From contig CP048715.1 in NCBI GenBank assembly GCA_022641835.1, positions 1,364,001-1,428,000 on the forward strand: a stretch of 64,000 nt of DNA, in the 5' to 3' direction. The translations under genes and the position numbers were made by a program. How positions within the stretch are numbered: position 1 is the first letter of the stretch; every line of letters begins with the position of its first letter. This document shows positions 27,813 to 39,261 of the stretch, one piece after another. The notes under the pieces are model-generated. The model ran no database searches. It saw only the letters and a program-made list of their open reading frames with translations, and was not told the origin of the DNA. The stretch is from Petasospora fabianii. Taxonomy: Eukaryota > Ascomycota > Saccharomycetes > Phaffomycetales > Wickerhamomycetaceae.

Positions 27813-29222
27813 TCATAAATGTATCTCGCCAATCAACTGGAACTCGGGTTCTTCATCAACAACACCTCTCATACCTTCAAACAGTCTCTCAAAGCAATCA
27901 GATGACCTCTCTCTATAATGAGCATATGGATCCTGAGGCAATAGAGCCGTTCCACACAGAAAACAGAAATGTGTACCGCAAACAGCACATCTCATCTTAT
28001 TACAACCATCACCTTTAGTGATGATCTGTCTGCAAGTCTTCTTAGGACACTCAACAAGAGTTGGATTTGATTCAACTTCTGCTCGGAATGCCCTCTCGGC
28101 AAGTTCCATGTTAACAGCACGTTTGATGAACTTCCTTCCATATCTGGCCTCATATAGGGCAATCTCTTCAAAAGTGATCATCTCAGATAAGAGATGTTCA
28201 ACGACTCTTTGTGGGATTGCATTGAATGGTTCACCACATCCATTGAACTTACCATGCCAACTATGACCACATTCAAAACAATGGGCAAAATTACAATTCC
28301 CACAAATGATCAATAACTCATCAGCATCATCTCGGATTACATATTCCTTGCATCTTGTGCATTTACTTACCAAATTAGGGTAATATGTGGCAAACTTGGT
28401 ATGTGTTAAAGTGCTGAACAGCTCTTCATACTTCTTCATGTACTCTTTCGAAAGAACCATCTGTAACATCTCATTAGATATTTTTCTTGTGAATAGTAGA
28501 TCTCGTAGTTCTCGTGGACCCATTAGATTAAGCCCCTTGAGTTCTTTCATTGGACAATCGGGACACTGAAGCTTTGTCACGTCTCCATCATCAATAGTCA
28601 CAGTAGCAAACTCCTTGAAGCAATCCTTGCATATGCAATGTTCACAGTCAAACAAGACACCATCAGATCCATCCTTATACTCCAAACAGATGGAGCAGCA
28701 GAATCTACTCTTGTGGAATTTGGCAAACTTAACGTCCATACATGCCTTATACCAAGAATGATAAAGTGTTTCATTTGTAGTGAAGAAGTGATAGTTTCGG
28801 AGCAGTTCTTTCTCATGTTCGATGGGTGCTTCCAAAACAGCAAAATTACATGCACTCATCGCACTGGCAGTTTCATCCTCCATCTCAGCTGTATCTTCGA
28901 TAACATGTCGCACTTGATCCATCAACCTTGTTATTTGATCTGATGTGAGGATTATGGATGAGATGCGGAAGTTGTCTTTAGTCAAGGGAAGTCTGAAAAG
29001 GAAGTCATATCCAGCAACTTCTTGTGTCTTAAATGATGCAACGGTCTTATTATCACTTCCTTCTTTAATGAGAGAGAACGTAGTACATGTCTCTGGGTGG
29101 AAATTGACTGTTAGCTTATAAGGCATAGACTCATCTGAGTTCGTTATCAGTTCTGGGAAGACTGTTTGAAGAAGCTCTAACGTCTCTGCTATCATGATGG
29201 CCTCGTCTTCGTTATGTGACAT
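27813..29222 (-). CDS. ITT1: RWD and RING-IBR-RING ubiquitin ligase (Itt1)
   Basis: A 469-residue RBR-type E3 of the RNF14/Itt1 group. Residues 8-115 fit an RWD domain. RING1 spans 176-223 (CSICLEYKDG, then CEHCICKDCF, CPDC). The IBR spans about 288-329. RING2 spans 392-423 and contains GDGCNKM, whose Cys407 sits at the catalytic thioester position of RBR ligases. In S. cerevisiae Itt1 modulates translation termination by binding the release factors eRF1 and eRF3. The eRF3 gene (SUP35) is also in this window. Length agrees with S. cerevisiae Itt1 (about 464). Divergent from ERV41 with 235 bp between starts; the two are neighbours in S. cerevisiae too (YML068W and YML067C, from memory) but convergent there. 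Confidence 0.9.
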   Translation of the reverse strand: MSHNEDEAIMIAETLELLQTVFPELITNSDESMPYKLTVNFHPETCTTFSLIKEGSDNKTVASFKTQEVAGYDFLFRLPLTKDNFRISSIILTSDQITRLMDQVRHVIEDTAEMEDETASAMSACNFAVLEAPIEHEKELLRNYHFFTTNETLYHSWYKACMDVKFAKFHKSRFCCSICLEYKDGSDGVLFDCEHCICKDCFKEFATVTIDDGDVTKLQCPDCPMKELKGLNLMGPRELRDLLFTRKISNEMLQMVLSKEYMKKYEELFSTLTHTKFATYYPNLVSKCTRCKEYVIRDDADELLIICGNCNFAHCFECGHSWHGKFNGCGEPFNAIPQRVVEHLLSEMITFEEIALYEARYGRKFIKRAVNMELAERAFRAEVESNPTLVECPKKTCRQIITKGDGCNKMRCAVCGTHFCFLCGTALLPQDPYAHYRERSSDCFERLFEGMRGVVDEEPEFQLIGEIHL

Positions 29223-29457
29223 GCTCGATACATTGTATATGGTTACTTGAAGCTTTAATCTCCAAATATATCAAGATAAATCAGCTCTTATCAAAGTGGC
29301 GTTAATACCAAAAGAGAACTAGTAAGTTTATAGATCTCCAGGGAAAAACATCCGCACACCACATCCGTACACCACTTCTCTCTTATAAGATCGTCAGTTA
29401 CTTCAACTTCATCAACGTATTGGCTCTTATCTATTCTCTAGTGAGCTTTACGATACC

Positions 29458-30550
29458 ATGTCATCTCGAATGTCTAGTCTTAAGACGTTCGATGCCTTTC
29501 GTATGTTTCTTACCCGATTCAGTTTACTTTCGAGTGGTTCAACACTAACAACTACCAACAGCCAAGGTGGCATCAACGCACACTGTGAGATCGACACGAG
29601 GTTCATATAACACCATCTTTACATTCTTATGTTTGTTATTCCTCACATGGGCTGAGATCGGTTCTTTCTTCGGTGGTCGAATCGATCACCAATTTGTTGT
29701 TGATAACACAGTATCGCAAAACCTCACGATCAATGTCGACATCCTCATTGCAATGCCTTGTAACTTCCTTCATACCAACGTACGTGATTTAACAGATGAT
29801 CGTTTCCTTGCAGCCGAGGCATTGAAGTATGAAGGATTCTCTTTCTTCATACCACCTTCATATCGTGTCAATGATGATAAATCAGTGACTACACCTGATC
29901 TTAATGAGATCATGGCTGAAGGTATCGTTGCACAATTTATGGATCGTGGTGATCATAAACAATCAGGACATCCTGCTTGTCACATTTATGGAAGTATCCC
30001 AGTGACTAAAGTCTCTGGTGATTTCCATATCACTGCAAAGGGTTATGGTTATAGAGATCGAGCTCATGTTGACATTGAAGCATTGAATTTTACACATGTT
30101 ATCAGTGAGTTTTCATTTGGTCAATTTTATCCATATATTAATAACCCACTCGATGCTACTGCTAGAGTCACAGAGACTAATTTGGATGCATTCACTTATT
30201 ACTTAACAGTGGTTCCAACGAAATATCATAAGCTCGGTGCAGAAGTTGATACAAACCAATACTCTATGTCATTACAAAAGAAGACTTACTCTCTAGAGAA
30301 CCGTGGTATTCCAGGTATCTTCTTCAAATATGATTTTGAACCAATCACAATGATTGTCGAGGATAAGAGAATCCCATTCCTCCAATGGCTTGTCAGATTA
30401 GCTACAATCTATGGAGGTGTTATCGTTGCAGCTCAATGGAGTATGAAGGCTTTAGATAATCTATTGATCTTGTTCTATGGTAAGAAATTTGCTTCTAGAG
30501 GCTCAGAAAAATCATCATCTTTGCTTGATGGTGATAAGAATGATGAATGA
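29458..30550 (+). CDS. ERV41: COPII vesicle cargo receptor Erv41, one intron
   Basis: Exons 29458-29500 and 29562-30550 join to 343 residues. Exon 1 encodes a start with SLKTFDAF. The splice continues into PKVASTHTVRSTRGSYNT, the conserved cytosolic N-terminus before the first membrane span (IFTFLCLLFLTWAEIGSFF). The large lumenal domain follows. A second membrane span (about 290-312, FLQWLVRLATIYGGVIVAAQ) precedes a short C-terminal tail. Erv41 and Erv46 form a receptor that retrieves ER residents and travels in COPII and COPI vesicles. The S. cerevisiae gene also has an intron near its 5' end. An open frame without exon 1 would begin at a GTG and lack the conserved start. A second Met at codon 5 is an alternative start. 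Confidence 0.94.
29501..29561 (+). other. Intron of ERV41, 61 bp
   Basis: Donor GTATGT, branch region CACTAACA at 29543-29550, acceptor CAACAG. Phase 1, after the first 14 codons. Removal joins LKTFDAF to PKVAST, giving the family N-terminus. Confidence 0.94.
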
Positions 30551-30646
30551 TGTTGTGTTTATAACAGGAAGATTGATTTGAAGTTCTAAGGATGAAGTTG
30601 TAGTCTAATGTAGTGTCATATATTCATCAAGTCATATCATAATTTG

Positions 30647-32260
30647 TCATAGTAAATGTGCCGGTTTTCTTGCTGGCTTTGAATATCTAATGACATTTCT
30701 ATAAAGTCGTCTTCTCTTAAATTGTTCATCCTCCAAAAATTCATTATTAGCATCAATGGTTGTTTCTCCTCCTACCCTGATACCACGATTTTGACACCAT
30801 TCACTACAATCATAGTCAATGTTCCAAGATTCATCATCAAATCTCCAAGTCTTTGGACAGGTAACCTCCGAAATGGTCTGAACACCCGGTGGTGGGGTTT
30901 GTGATTTGCGATATGAATTGTTATGATCAAAGATTTGATTTGAAAACAAGTAAAACTCCCATTCGTTTGTTGTAAAGCTCTTTCTCCAAATTTCAAACAC
31001 TTCAACTTCTCTAATATCTGGTGTTTCATCAATAATGATGTCTTTACGTTCAGATTCCTTAACAATCTTATCCAATTCTTGTTTCTGTGGTTTTAATCTC
31101 TCTTTCAACTCCATCAATTGTGGTCTCACTTTTGGATGAATAGCAATCATTAAGAACCATCCATTGACGATAAGCAAGAATTTCCATGGGATGTATGGAC
31201 CCATTATCACTAGTATAATAACAGCCATAAACACGCTGAAGAACAAAGAAGTTGATGTACGCTCATCTTTAAACCCAGCGGTACCATACCAAAATTTTTC
31301 ACCATCATCCCAAATTTTAAGAAGTTTTGTAGTGATATTCTGAACATCTCTCATATTGACAAAGAACTCCATGTTTTTCTGTACAACGATGTAACTTGTT
31401 GATACTTTATCATCTAATTCCGGAACACGATGCTCAATCATACCATCTTCATATCGAGCCTGCTCGATAAACTCCTCCAGAGCTTTATCATCATCCTCTA
31501 TTCTAGTGACTTTTGCCAATAGGGAATCCCCCTTCTCACGTGTCTTGTGTAACTTTGGTCTATGTATCGGATGACGATAGATGTAACCTGGTACCATAAT
31601 ACCGTAGAGAAGGAACAATAGTGGGAAAATGAAGATGATATTTGGATGGAGCACAGTCAACGTGTATAGCATCAAAGATGAGAGTGTAAGAGACGGTTGT
31701 GACCAATGGAAGATCTTAAGGAAGAAGTATTGTGTTTGGAAAACACCACCAAGTTTAGCTGTTAGCTTTCTCAAGTTCTTAACAAGTGTCGTTACAGAGA
31801 GCTTATCAGTTTTTTTCCTCAATGGATCTGTTATACGTCCTTCAAGGACTTCACGGTCTGGAATCCCCTGTGGTAGGGCATGCTCAAGCATCTTTTCAAA
31901 GAATAAGTCAACAAAATGGTTTTGATGCTTCTCTAAACGTCGCTTATCTCGGTTCTCTTGTTCCGAATGTGATGAACCTTCCCAATCTTCATCCTTCCAA
32001 AAAGGGTCCATCTCCGGATCACCATCAGAAGTATTATCACTATAGTTAGCACCACCTCCTCCTTCTCTTATCAAACCAGGTGAAGAACCTCCTAGTTTGT
32101 CAATACTGGCACCAAGTACCGATGCCGCCGCGGCAGCGGCCAATCTCCTCTTTGAAGCATCTGAAGCGGTATTACGCCCATCATTATCAGAGTAATTGGC
32201 GGTAACACCATACAGTTGTGTAAGTCCATTAACAACCGCCTTTTGAAACAACTTTGGCAT
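30647..32260 (-). CDS. Peroxisomal membrane protein of the Pex28/Pex29 (Pex24) type
   Basis: A 537-residue protein with the layout of dysferlin-domain peroxins. The disordered N-terminus (1-115) has an Ala run. A conserved helical region begins near NHFVDLFFEKMLEHALPQGIP. A reticulon-like membrane region follows, with hydrophobic stretches at about 200-240 (LTLSSLMLYTLTVLHPNIIF) and about 350-390 (LFFSVFMAVIILVIMGPYIP). The C-terminal dysferlin domain holds EIWRKSFTTNEWEFYLFSNQ and WNIDYDCSEWC. These proteins sit at ER-peroxisome contacts and control peroxisome number and size. Pex28 and Pex29 cannot be told apart here; Pex30-32 are less likely given the long N-terminus. It shares a 589-bp divergent promoter with the peroxisomal FAA2 gene. 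Confidence 0.82.
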   Translation of the reverse strand: MPKLFQKAVVNGLTQLYGVTANYSDNDGRNTASDASKRRLAAAAAASVLGASIDKLGGSSPGLIREGGGGANYSDNTSDGDPEMDPFWKDEDWEGSSHSEQENRDKRRLEKHQNHFVDLFFEKMLEHALPQGIPDREVLEGRITDPLRKKTDKLSVTTLVKNLRKLTAKLGGVFQTQYFFLKIFHWSQPSLTLSSLMLYTLTVLHPNIIFIFPLLFLLYGIMVPGYIYRHPIHRPKLHKTREKGDSLLAKVTRIEDDDKALEEFIEQARYEDGMIEHRVPELDDKVSTSYIVVQKNMEFFVNMRDVQNITTKLLKIWDDGEKFWYGTAGFKDERTSTSLFFSVFMAVIILVIMGPYIPWKFLLIVNGWFLMIAIHPKVRPQLMELKERLKPQKQELDKIVKESERKDIIIDETPDIREVEVFEIWRKSFTTNEWEFYLFSNQIFDHNNSYRKSQTPPPGVQTISEVTCPKTWRFDDESWNIDYDCSEWCQNRGIRVGGETTIDANNEFLEDEQFKRRRLYRNVIRYSKPARKPAHLL

Positions 32261-32849
32261 TATGTTGTCTTAACCGCCGTGGATGATCCAATTAGCCGCT
32301 GATCATTGGTTAAAGGAAGAGTTTAGAAATGAAACTTTTGGAGAGAGGGGAGCGGCAAATCGCGCACTTTGCCTTATCGAGTGTGGGGCACATCGGCATC
32401 TCGGCCCACTCAACTGGGGTAAAAAAAGAGGAGACACATCTCTTCTTCTTTAAGAAGACACAACAAGAGAAATGTGGCTGATTGGTTTCTTTTAGTAGAA
32501 TTTCAATTTATTATTTTCTTTTTTGCCTTGTGACATATTGAGATGATCCGTCCTCGGACTAGGGGCTTTGTTGGGCCCAACATACTATCTAATGCATAGA
32601 TCACATACTTCCTTGGTGTGGGGTAGTATACATGAAGGGAGTTTACCTTGCTGGTGCATACACTACTATAATCTATAAGCCGAGTTCGCTATCCGTTATT
32701 TCGGGTTGCGGGGTGTTTCAAGTTCTTAATCTATAAAAGCCCTCGTAATCCTTTAGTATCTTTTAATCCTTTTTGTGTTTTGTGTTCTTTGTGCCCTTTG
32801 TGCTTTGTGCTTTGCGCTTTGTGTCGTCAAACTCAAATACTCTCCCCCA
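32261..32849. promoter_or_regulatory. Divergent promoter of the peroxin and FAA2 genes
   Basis: A 589-bp region between two peroxisome-related start codons. It holds CCTCGG at 32552-32557, the hexamer bound by fatty-acid regulators of the FarA/Ctf1 family in other fungi. It also has an everted CCG/CGG pair (CCGTTATTTCGG) near 32694-32705. The FAA2 side has a tandem TTTGTG-rich leader. The hexamer occurs several other times in the window, so its presence alone is weak evidence. Confidence 0.45.
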
Positions 32850-34976
32850 ATGGAAAAGATCAACGAACTTCAAAAGAGACTCCCATTAGAGAAACGCCAT
32901 ATTGCAGTTCCAATCCCTGGAACTGAAAAACCTGGTTATACACCCATTTATCATAATGCAACTCTAGGTGGTGAACCTCTTGTTGATGCAGTCTCTCCAG
33001 AGCTTAACACATTGACTTCTCTCTTCACTAATGCTGCCAATAAGTTCCCTAATGATGATTGTATCGGTGTAAGACTTTTCAACAATACTCAGGAGAACAA
33101 GTTTGATGATTTTTACACTTATGAATCCTTTGCAACGATTAGAAAACGTAAGAATGACATTGGTGCCGGTATCATTCACTTGGTGACTAATCATCCAAAG
33201 TATAGAAGTGTAACTTATAACAATGGAAAACCAAAATTCACAGTTTCAATCTTAAGTCCAAACAGAGCTGAATGGATGCTTGTTGATATGGCTACAAGAG
33301 ACGTTTCATTACCAAATACGGCACTTTATCCAACTCTTGGTCGTGAATCTTCACGTTACATTCTTGAAGTGACAGAATCACCAATCTTATTCCTTACAAA
33401 GAACCATATTAGTCGTCTTCTTGATATCAAATCTCAAGATCAACTTCCAGATCTTAACATTCTAGTCTCATTTGACAAGTTTGATCAAAAGGATTCCGAA
33501 CTCTTCACTAGAGCTAAATCACTTGGTATCCACCTAACAGATTTCTCATCAGTTGAGAAAGTTGGCTCTGAAACACCATTGCCAAATGGAGAAGCCTTTA
33601 ACCCACCAACACCAGATACTGTCTTCACTTATAGTTTCACATCTGGAACTACAGGAAACCCAAAAGGTGTTATCCTAACTCATCGTATCGCAACATGTGG
33701 AATCATTGCTTGTATGACTGTCTTACATCGTCCTTTCCCGAAACTCAACATGGAGAAATATCTTGACTGTTCCAATAATCATGATCACAAGGGCCAACAG
33801 ATAACAGCATTATGTGCCCTGCCATTAGCACATATCTATGAACGTGAGATTGCAAATTATGGACTTTGTATGGGATACAGACTCTGTATGCTCTCAGATC
33901 CCTCGGATCCACGTGCCATGTTTACTGATGTTAAGGCTTGTAAACCTCATTACTTGGCTAGTGTTCCTCGTGTTTGGAATAAGCTTGAGGCTGCTGTGAA
34001 GGATGTTCTCAAATCACAGTTTAACATTGAAGGATCCGTCCGAGATGCCAAGTGTACCGATGTTGACAAGTTGTCTGTGAGAAACTATTTAAGAGAGTTG
34101 TTTGGGTTTGAAAACTGTAATTACTTGGTTACAGGGTCTGCTCCATTAGGTAAAGAGACAGTTGTGTTTTTGAGAGATGCTCTGTGTATTGGTTTTGCTG
34201 TGGCTTATGGATCAACTGAATCATTTGCCGGTATCTGCTTTGGTGATCCATTTGAAAAAGTTGTCAAGAATTGTTCAGGTCCACCAGCTATTACTTGTGA
34301 GGTGAGACTCAGAGACTTGTCAGATATTGGATATGGTGTTAAGGATAAACCGTATCCTAGAGGTGAATTGATGCTTAGAGGTCCACAGATCTTTAGTGAG
34401 TATTTGAAGAATGAGAAGGCTACAAAGGAATCATTTGATGAAGATGGTTGGTACCATACCGGTGATGTTGCTGCATTGGACCCAACTGGAGGAGTCTATA
34501 TCATTGATAGAGTTAAGAACTTCTTTAAGCTTGCTCAAGGTGAATATGTCACACCAGAAAAGATTGAGAATATCTATTTGGCAAGCTCTCCACTCTTGAC
34601 CCAAATCTTTGTCCATGGTGATAGTTTGAAGAGCTATCTCGTTGGTGTCGCAGGTATCTCTCCAGAATATGTCAGCGACATGCTTAAGAGAGATCATGGT
34701 ATCACCATCAATCATGAAGATCTACTTGACTTGCTTGGGGATCAAAAGTTTAAAAGGGCAGTATTGCAAGAACTAAATAAGCACGTTGCCAATGCTGATC
34801 TTCAAGGTTTTGAAAAAGTTCATAACCTCCACCTCGACTTTGAGCCATTGAAAGTGGAGGATGAAGTCCTAACACCAACTTTGAAACTCAAGAGGGAAAA
34901 TGCGAGAAAGAAGTTCAAGAATATCTTGGAAGATTTGTACAATGAAGGCTCATTGGTTAAGACTAATAAGCTTTGA
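32850..34976 (+). CDS. FAA2: Medium/long-chain acyl-CoA synthetase, peroxisomal (Faa2)
   Basis: A 708-residue AMP-forming acyl-CoA synthetase. Motifs are the phosphate loop YSFTSGTTGNPKG (about 260-275), the adenine-binding AYGSTESF, the hinge region GWYHTGDVA, and RVKNFFKLAQGEYVTPEKIE near the C-terminus. The end, GSLVKTNKL, closely matches that of S. cerevisiae Faa2, a peroxisomal enzyme activating medium-chain fatty acids for beta-oxidation. Asn-Lys-Leu can act as a PTS1-like import signal. The chosen start (ATG at 32850, MEKINELQKRL) fits the soluble N-terminus of the family. An in-frame ATG at 32775 would add a Cys/Leu-rich hydrophobic stretch encoded by a repetitive leader. Paired head to head with a peroxin gene. 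Confidence 0.92.
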   Translation: MEKINELQKRLPLEKRHIAVPIPGTEKPGYTPIYHNATLGGEPLVDAVSPELNTLTSLFTNAANKFPNDDCIGVRLFNNTQENKFDDFYTYESFATIRKRKNDIGAGIIHLVTNHPKYRSVTYNNGKPKFTVSILSPNRAEWMLVDMATRDVSLPNTALYPTLGRESSRYILEVTESPILFLTKNHISRLLDIKSQDQLPDLNILVSFDKFDQKDSELFTRAKSLGIHLTDFSSVEKVGSETPLPNGEAFNPPTPDTVFTYSFTSGTTGNPKGVILTHRIATCGIIACMTVLHRPFPKLNMEKYLDCSNNHDHKGQQITALCALPLAHIYEREIANYGLCMGYRLCMLSDPSDPRAMFTDVKACKPHYLASVPRVWNKLEAAVKDVLKSQFNIEGSVRDAKCTDVDKLSVRNYLRELFGFENCNYLVTGSAPLGKETVVFLRDALCIGFAVAYGSTESFAGICFGDPFEKVVKNCSGPPAITCEVRLRDLSDIGYGVKDKPYPRGELMLRGPQIFSEYLKNEKATKESFDEDGWYHTGDVAALDPTGGVYIIDRVKNFFKLAQGEYVTPEKIENIYLASSPLLTQIFVHGDSLKSYLVGVAGISPEYVSDMLKRDHGITINHEDLLDLLGDQKFKRAVLQELNKHVANADLQGFEKVHNLHLDFEPLKVEDEVLTPTLKLKRENARKKFKNILEDLYNEGSLVKTNKL

Positions 34977-35183
34977 TCTTGGTGTATAAGTTGTGTATAA
35001 GCTGTGTATCAACTGTTAAACAAGTTAAACAAGTGTTAAAGAGCTGTTAAACAAGTTAAGCAAATGTCAAATGATATAAATAATGCATAGTGATGTAGTG
35101 TGTAGGTCGTAAAGATATAATGATTGGTCATAATGAATGAAGTGTATAGGTAGTACCATATGTCGTACTAAGAGCAGGCATTA

Positions 35184-35429
35184 TCAACTCTTCTGATTAG
35201 CCTGCTGGCTAGCATATTGCTGCTTAGCACTCTTAAATATCTCATCTAATGTCTTTGTAGCATCGTTATCGAGTCTAGCAACGATATGTGTTGGATCATT
35301 CATGTTAACTGCAACATAACCTTCTGGTGTTGAGTCCACAGCAGTCTCCCTAGCCCATTCGGCATCGTCATACTCTGCAAGCGAGACAACTGGTGGTTTC
35401 CCATCAACGTATGGTGGGAAAGATGACAT
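35184..35429 (-). CDS. Small conserved-looking protein of 81 residues, function unknown
   Basis: An ATG-started frame of 81 codons divergent from CSL4 (190 bp between starts). The protein is soluble and acidic in its first half (SFPPYVDGKPPVVSLAEYDD), with no membrane segment. It ends in a Lys/Gln/Ala-rich helix-like tail (SAKQQYASQQANQKS). I do not recognise it. It is counted as a probable gene because it is the only substantial frame between FAA2 and CSL4, has a good start context (gacatgtc on the complement) and unbiased yeast-like composition. Confidence 0.55.
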   Translation of the reverse strand: MSSFPPYVDGKPPVVSLAEYDDAEWARETAVDSTPEGYVAVNMNDPTHIVARLDNDATKTLDEIFKSAKQQYASQQANQKS

Positions 35430-35619
35430 GTCTAAGTGATAATCAAGGATGAATAAGTCTTATATAAAGAGATATGAGTCTAAGTGAAAAAACTCTTTAT
35501 GGATATGCGGAGATGTGGTTGGAGACACATCTCTGCTCGCGCGCCTTAACAAAAATTTGGCAACTGTGAGGATTAAACATAACCTCTTTCTATTGGTTAA
35601 GTATCAGAGTCAATCAGTG

Positions 35620-36432
35620 ATGTCAAAGAGTCAAGAGATTGTTGTTCCTGGTCAGATCATATCACCAACTTATAGAACCGTTGAGGGGTCGACAGATACC
35701 GTGCGCAAGTTTGAAGCAGGTCCAGGTGCTACGATACAAGAGGTTGAAGTTGGTAATACAAAACAACAAGTCATCACATCGACGCTTCTCGGGAGAGTAA
35801 AAGTTGAAGAGATTGATGAATCTGAATCGACACAATCAGAAGATTCCACGAAGGATGAACAGTCGAAGAAAACTAAGCTCAGTGTGAAAAAGTTTCAAGT
35901 CTCAGTCGTACCAGTCACATCATCAAAGAAGGAATCTACAAGTCTTCCTAAGGAAGGTGATATTGTCTTGACACGAATCACACGACTCAATCTTAAACAG
36001 GCATATGTTGAGATCCTGGCCCTTGAAGGTTCAGGAAACATTTTGAGTGATTCTGGAATCGGAGCTAATGGTAATGGAATCTCAGCACCTGGTGGAGGAT
36101 CCGGTGCTGCCACTTTTTCAATACATCAAGGATCTTCAGACCTTGGTGAGACTTTTAAAGGTATCATTCGTTCCCAAGATATTCGTTCCACTGAACGTGA
36201 TCGTGTTAAAGTCATTGAAAGTTTTAAACCAGGTGATATCGTACGTGCACAAATCTTATCCCTTGGTGATGGTACAAACTACTACCTCACAACGGCAAGA
36301 AACGATTTAGGTGTCGTATTTGCAAAAGCTAGAAACGGTGCGGGTGGATTGATGTATGCTGTCGATTGGCAAACTATGGTTTGTCCAACTACCGGTGACG
36401 TTGAACAGCGTAAGTGTGCAAAGCCTTTCTAA
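35620..36432 (+). CDS. CSL4: Exosome cap subunit Csl4
   Basis: A 270-residue protein with the Csl4 layout. The N-terminal beta domain starts at [11 protein letters not shown]. An S1 RNA-binding domain spans about 115-230 ([20 protein letters not shown]). The C-terminal part holds [11 protein letters not shown] and [16 protein letters not shown], with the paired cysteines seen at the end of Csl4. Csl4 caps the RNA exosome, the 3'-5' RNA degradation machine of nucleus and cytoplasm. A Gly/Ser/Asn-rich insert sits in the S1 domain. The ATG at 35620 (tcagtgatgtc) starts the family N-terminus; the in-frame ATG at 35515 lies in the presumed leader. It is followed by tRNA-Trp and PDR16, and CSL4 and PDR16 are neighbours in S. 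cerevisiae. Confidence 0.93.
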   Translation: MSKSQEIVVPGQIISPTYRTVEGSTDTVRKFEAGPGATIQEVEVGNTKQQVITSTLLGRVKVEEIDESESTQSEDSTKDEQSKKTKLSVKKFQVSVVPVTSSKKESTSLPKEGDIVLTRITRLNLKQAYVEILALEGSGNILSDSGIGANGNGISAPGGGSGAATFSIHQGSSDLGETFKGIIRSQDIRSTERDRVKVIESFKPGDIVRAQILSLGDGTNYYLTTARNDLGVVFAKARNGAGGLMYAVDWQTMVCPTTGDVEQRKCAKPF

Positions 36433-37240
36433 AATGAATTGATAACGTCTACGCATGACTTTAGTTAACGTAATTTCACGACTAATTAACATGATATTAC
36501 TTATTTGTAGTTTGTTTCTTTATAAGAATCCCATAACTCTTATAGTTAACTGTATTTTATGAAGAGTGCAAAAAAAGAAAGTAAGAATGAAACGGACAGG
36601 AATTGAACCTGCAACCCTTCGATTGCACTGTTAATCAACTGGAGTCGAAAGCTCTACCATTGAGCCACCGCTTCATCTTGAAAATTTAATCTTGTAGCGA
36701 ATGACTAACCATCTTGAATTAACCTCTTCTATTCTTGGGGTTATCAGAGTTATGGGACTTTTATGTGTCTCATTAGATATTCTGAGGCTCATGTTTGTCT
36801 ATAGTGAACATTCTAAAGTCATTCTTCTTATACTTCACCGCTAATTCTCGTCCAAAACCACTCATCATCGATCACAAGTCCTTCTCTTTGCTTTAAACAT
36901 CGATAGATCAATCCCTTGAGTCCAATCTTTGTATCTACATATGTGTTATAATCTACCTTAACAAATAAAAAATCAATTACTAGCTAAATCTCTATAAACT
37001 GTGCAGCGAACCAGAGCGTAAAGGGGCATTCAACACCATACACTACCCATCACCATCAAGTTAGTAGCAATGTAGGACAGTTTCAGGTCGTGTGTATCGT
37101 TTAGAACTATGTGCATGTGTCCTAATTGTCATGTGTGTGTTTGTTTAGGTGTATCGAATGTATATGTGGCAATGATCATCGTAAGAGTAAATATGGTGAA
37201 TATCAGAAATGTGTTATGGGAGTAATAGGGGACAGTTAAC
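36433..37240. other. CSL4/PDR16 convergent intergenic region containing tRNA-Trp
   Basis: An 808-bp stretch between the stop codons of CSL4 and PDR16. Apart from the tRNA-Trp gene I see no structure; the part from 36690 to 37240 is unremarkable AT-rich sequence. Confidence 0.5.
36588..36674 (-). tRNA. tRNA-Trp (anticodon CCA) with intron
   Basis: On the minus strand the 7-bp acceptor stem GAAGCGG pairs with CCGTTTC and the discriminator is A. The D arm is GGCTCAATGGTAGAGC. The anticodon arm TTTCGA-CTCCA is interrupted after position 37 by an intron of about 15 bases, then resumes with ATCGAAGG. The T arm carries the B box GGTTCAATTCC. The mature form of about 72 bases is nearly identical to S. 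cerevisiae tRNA-Trp as I remember it; the yeast gene also has an intron at this place, but longer. A T-rich pol III terminator (CTTTCTTTTTT) follows at 36571-36581. Confidence 0.97.
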
Positions 37241-39261
<2,021 letters not shown>

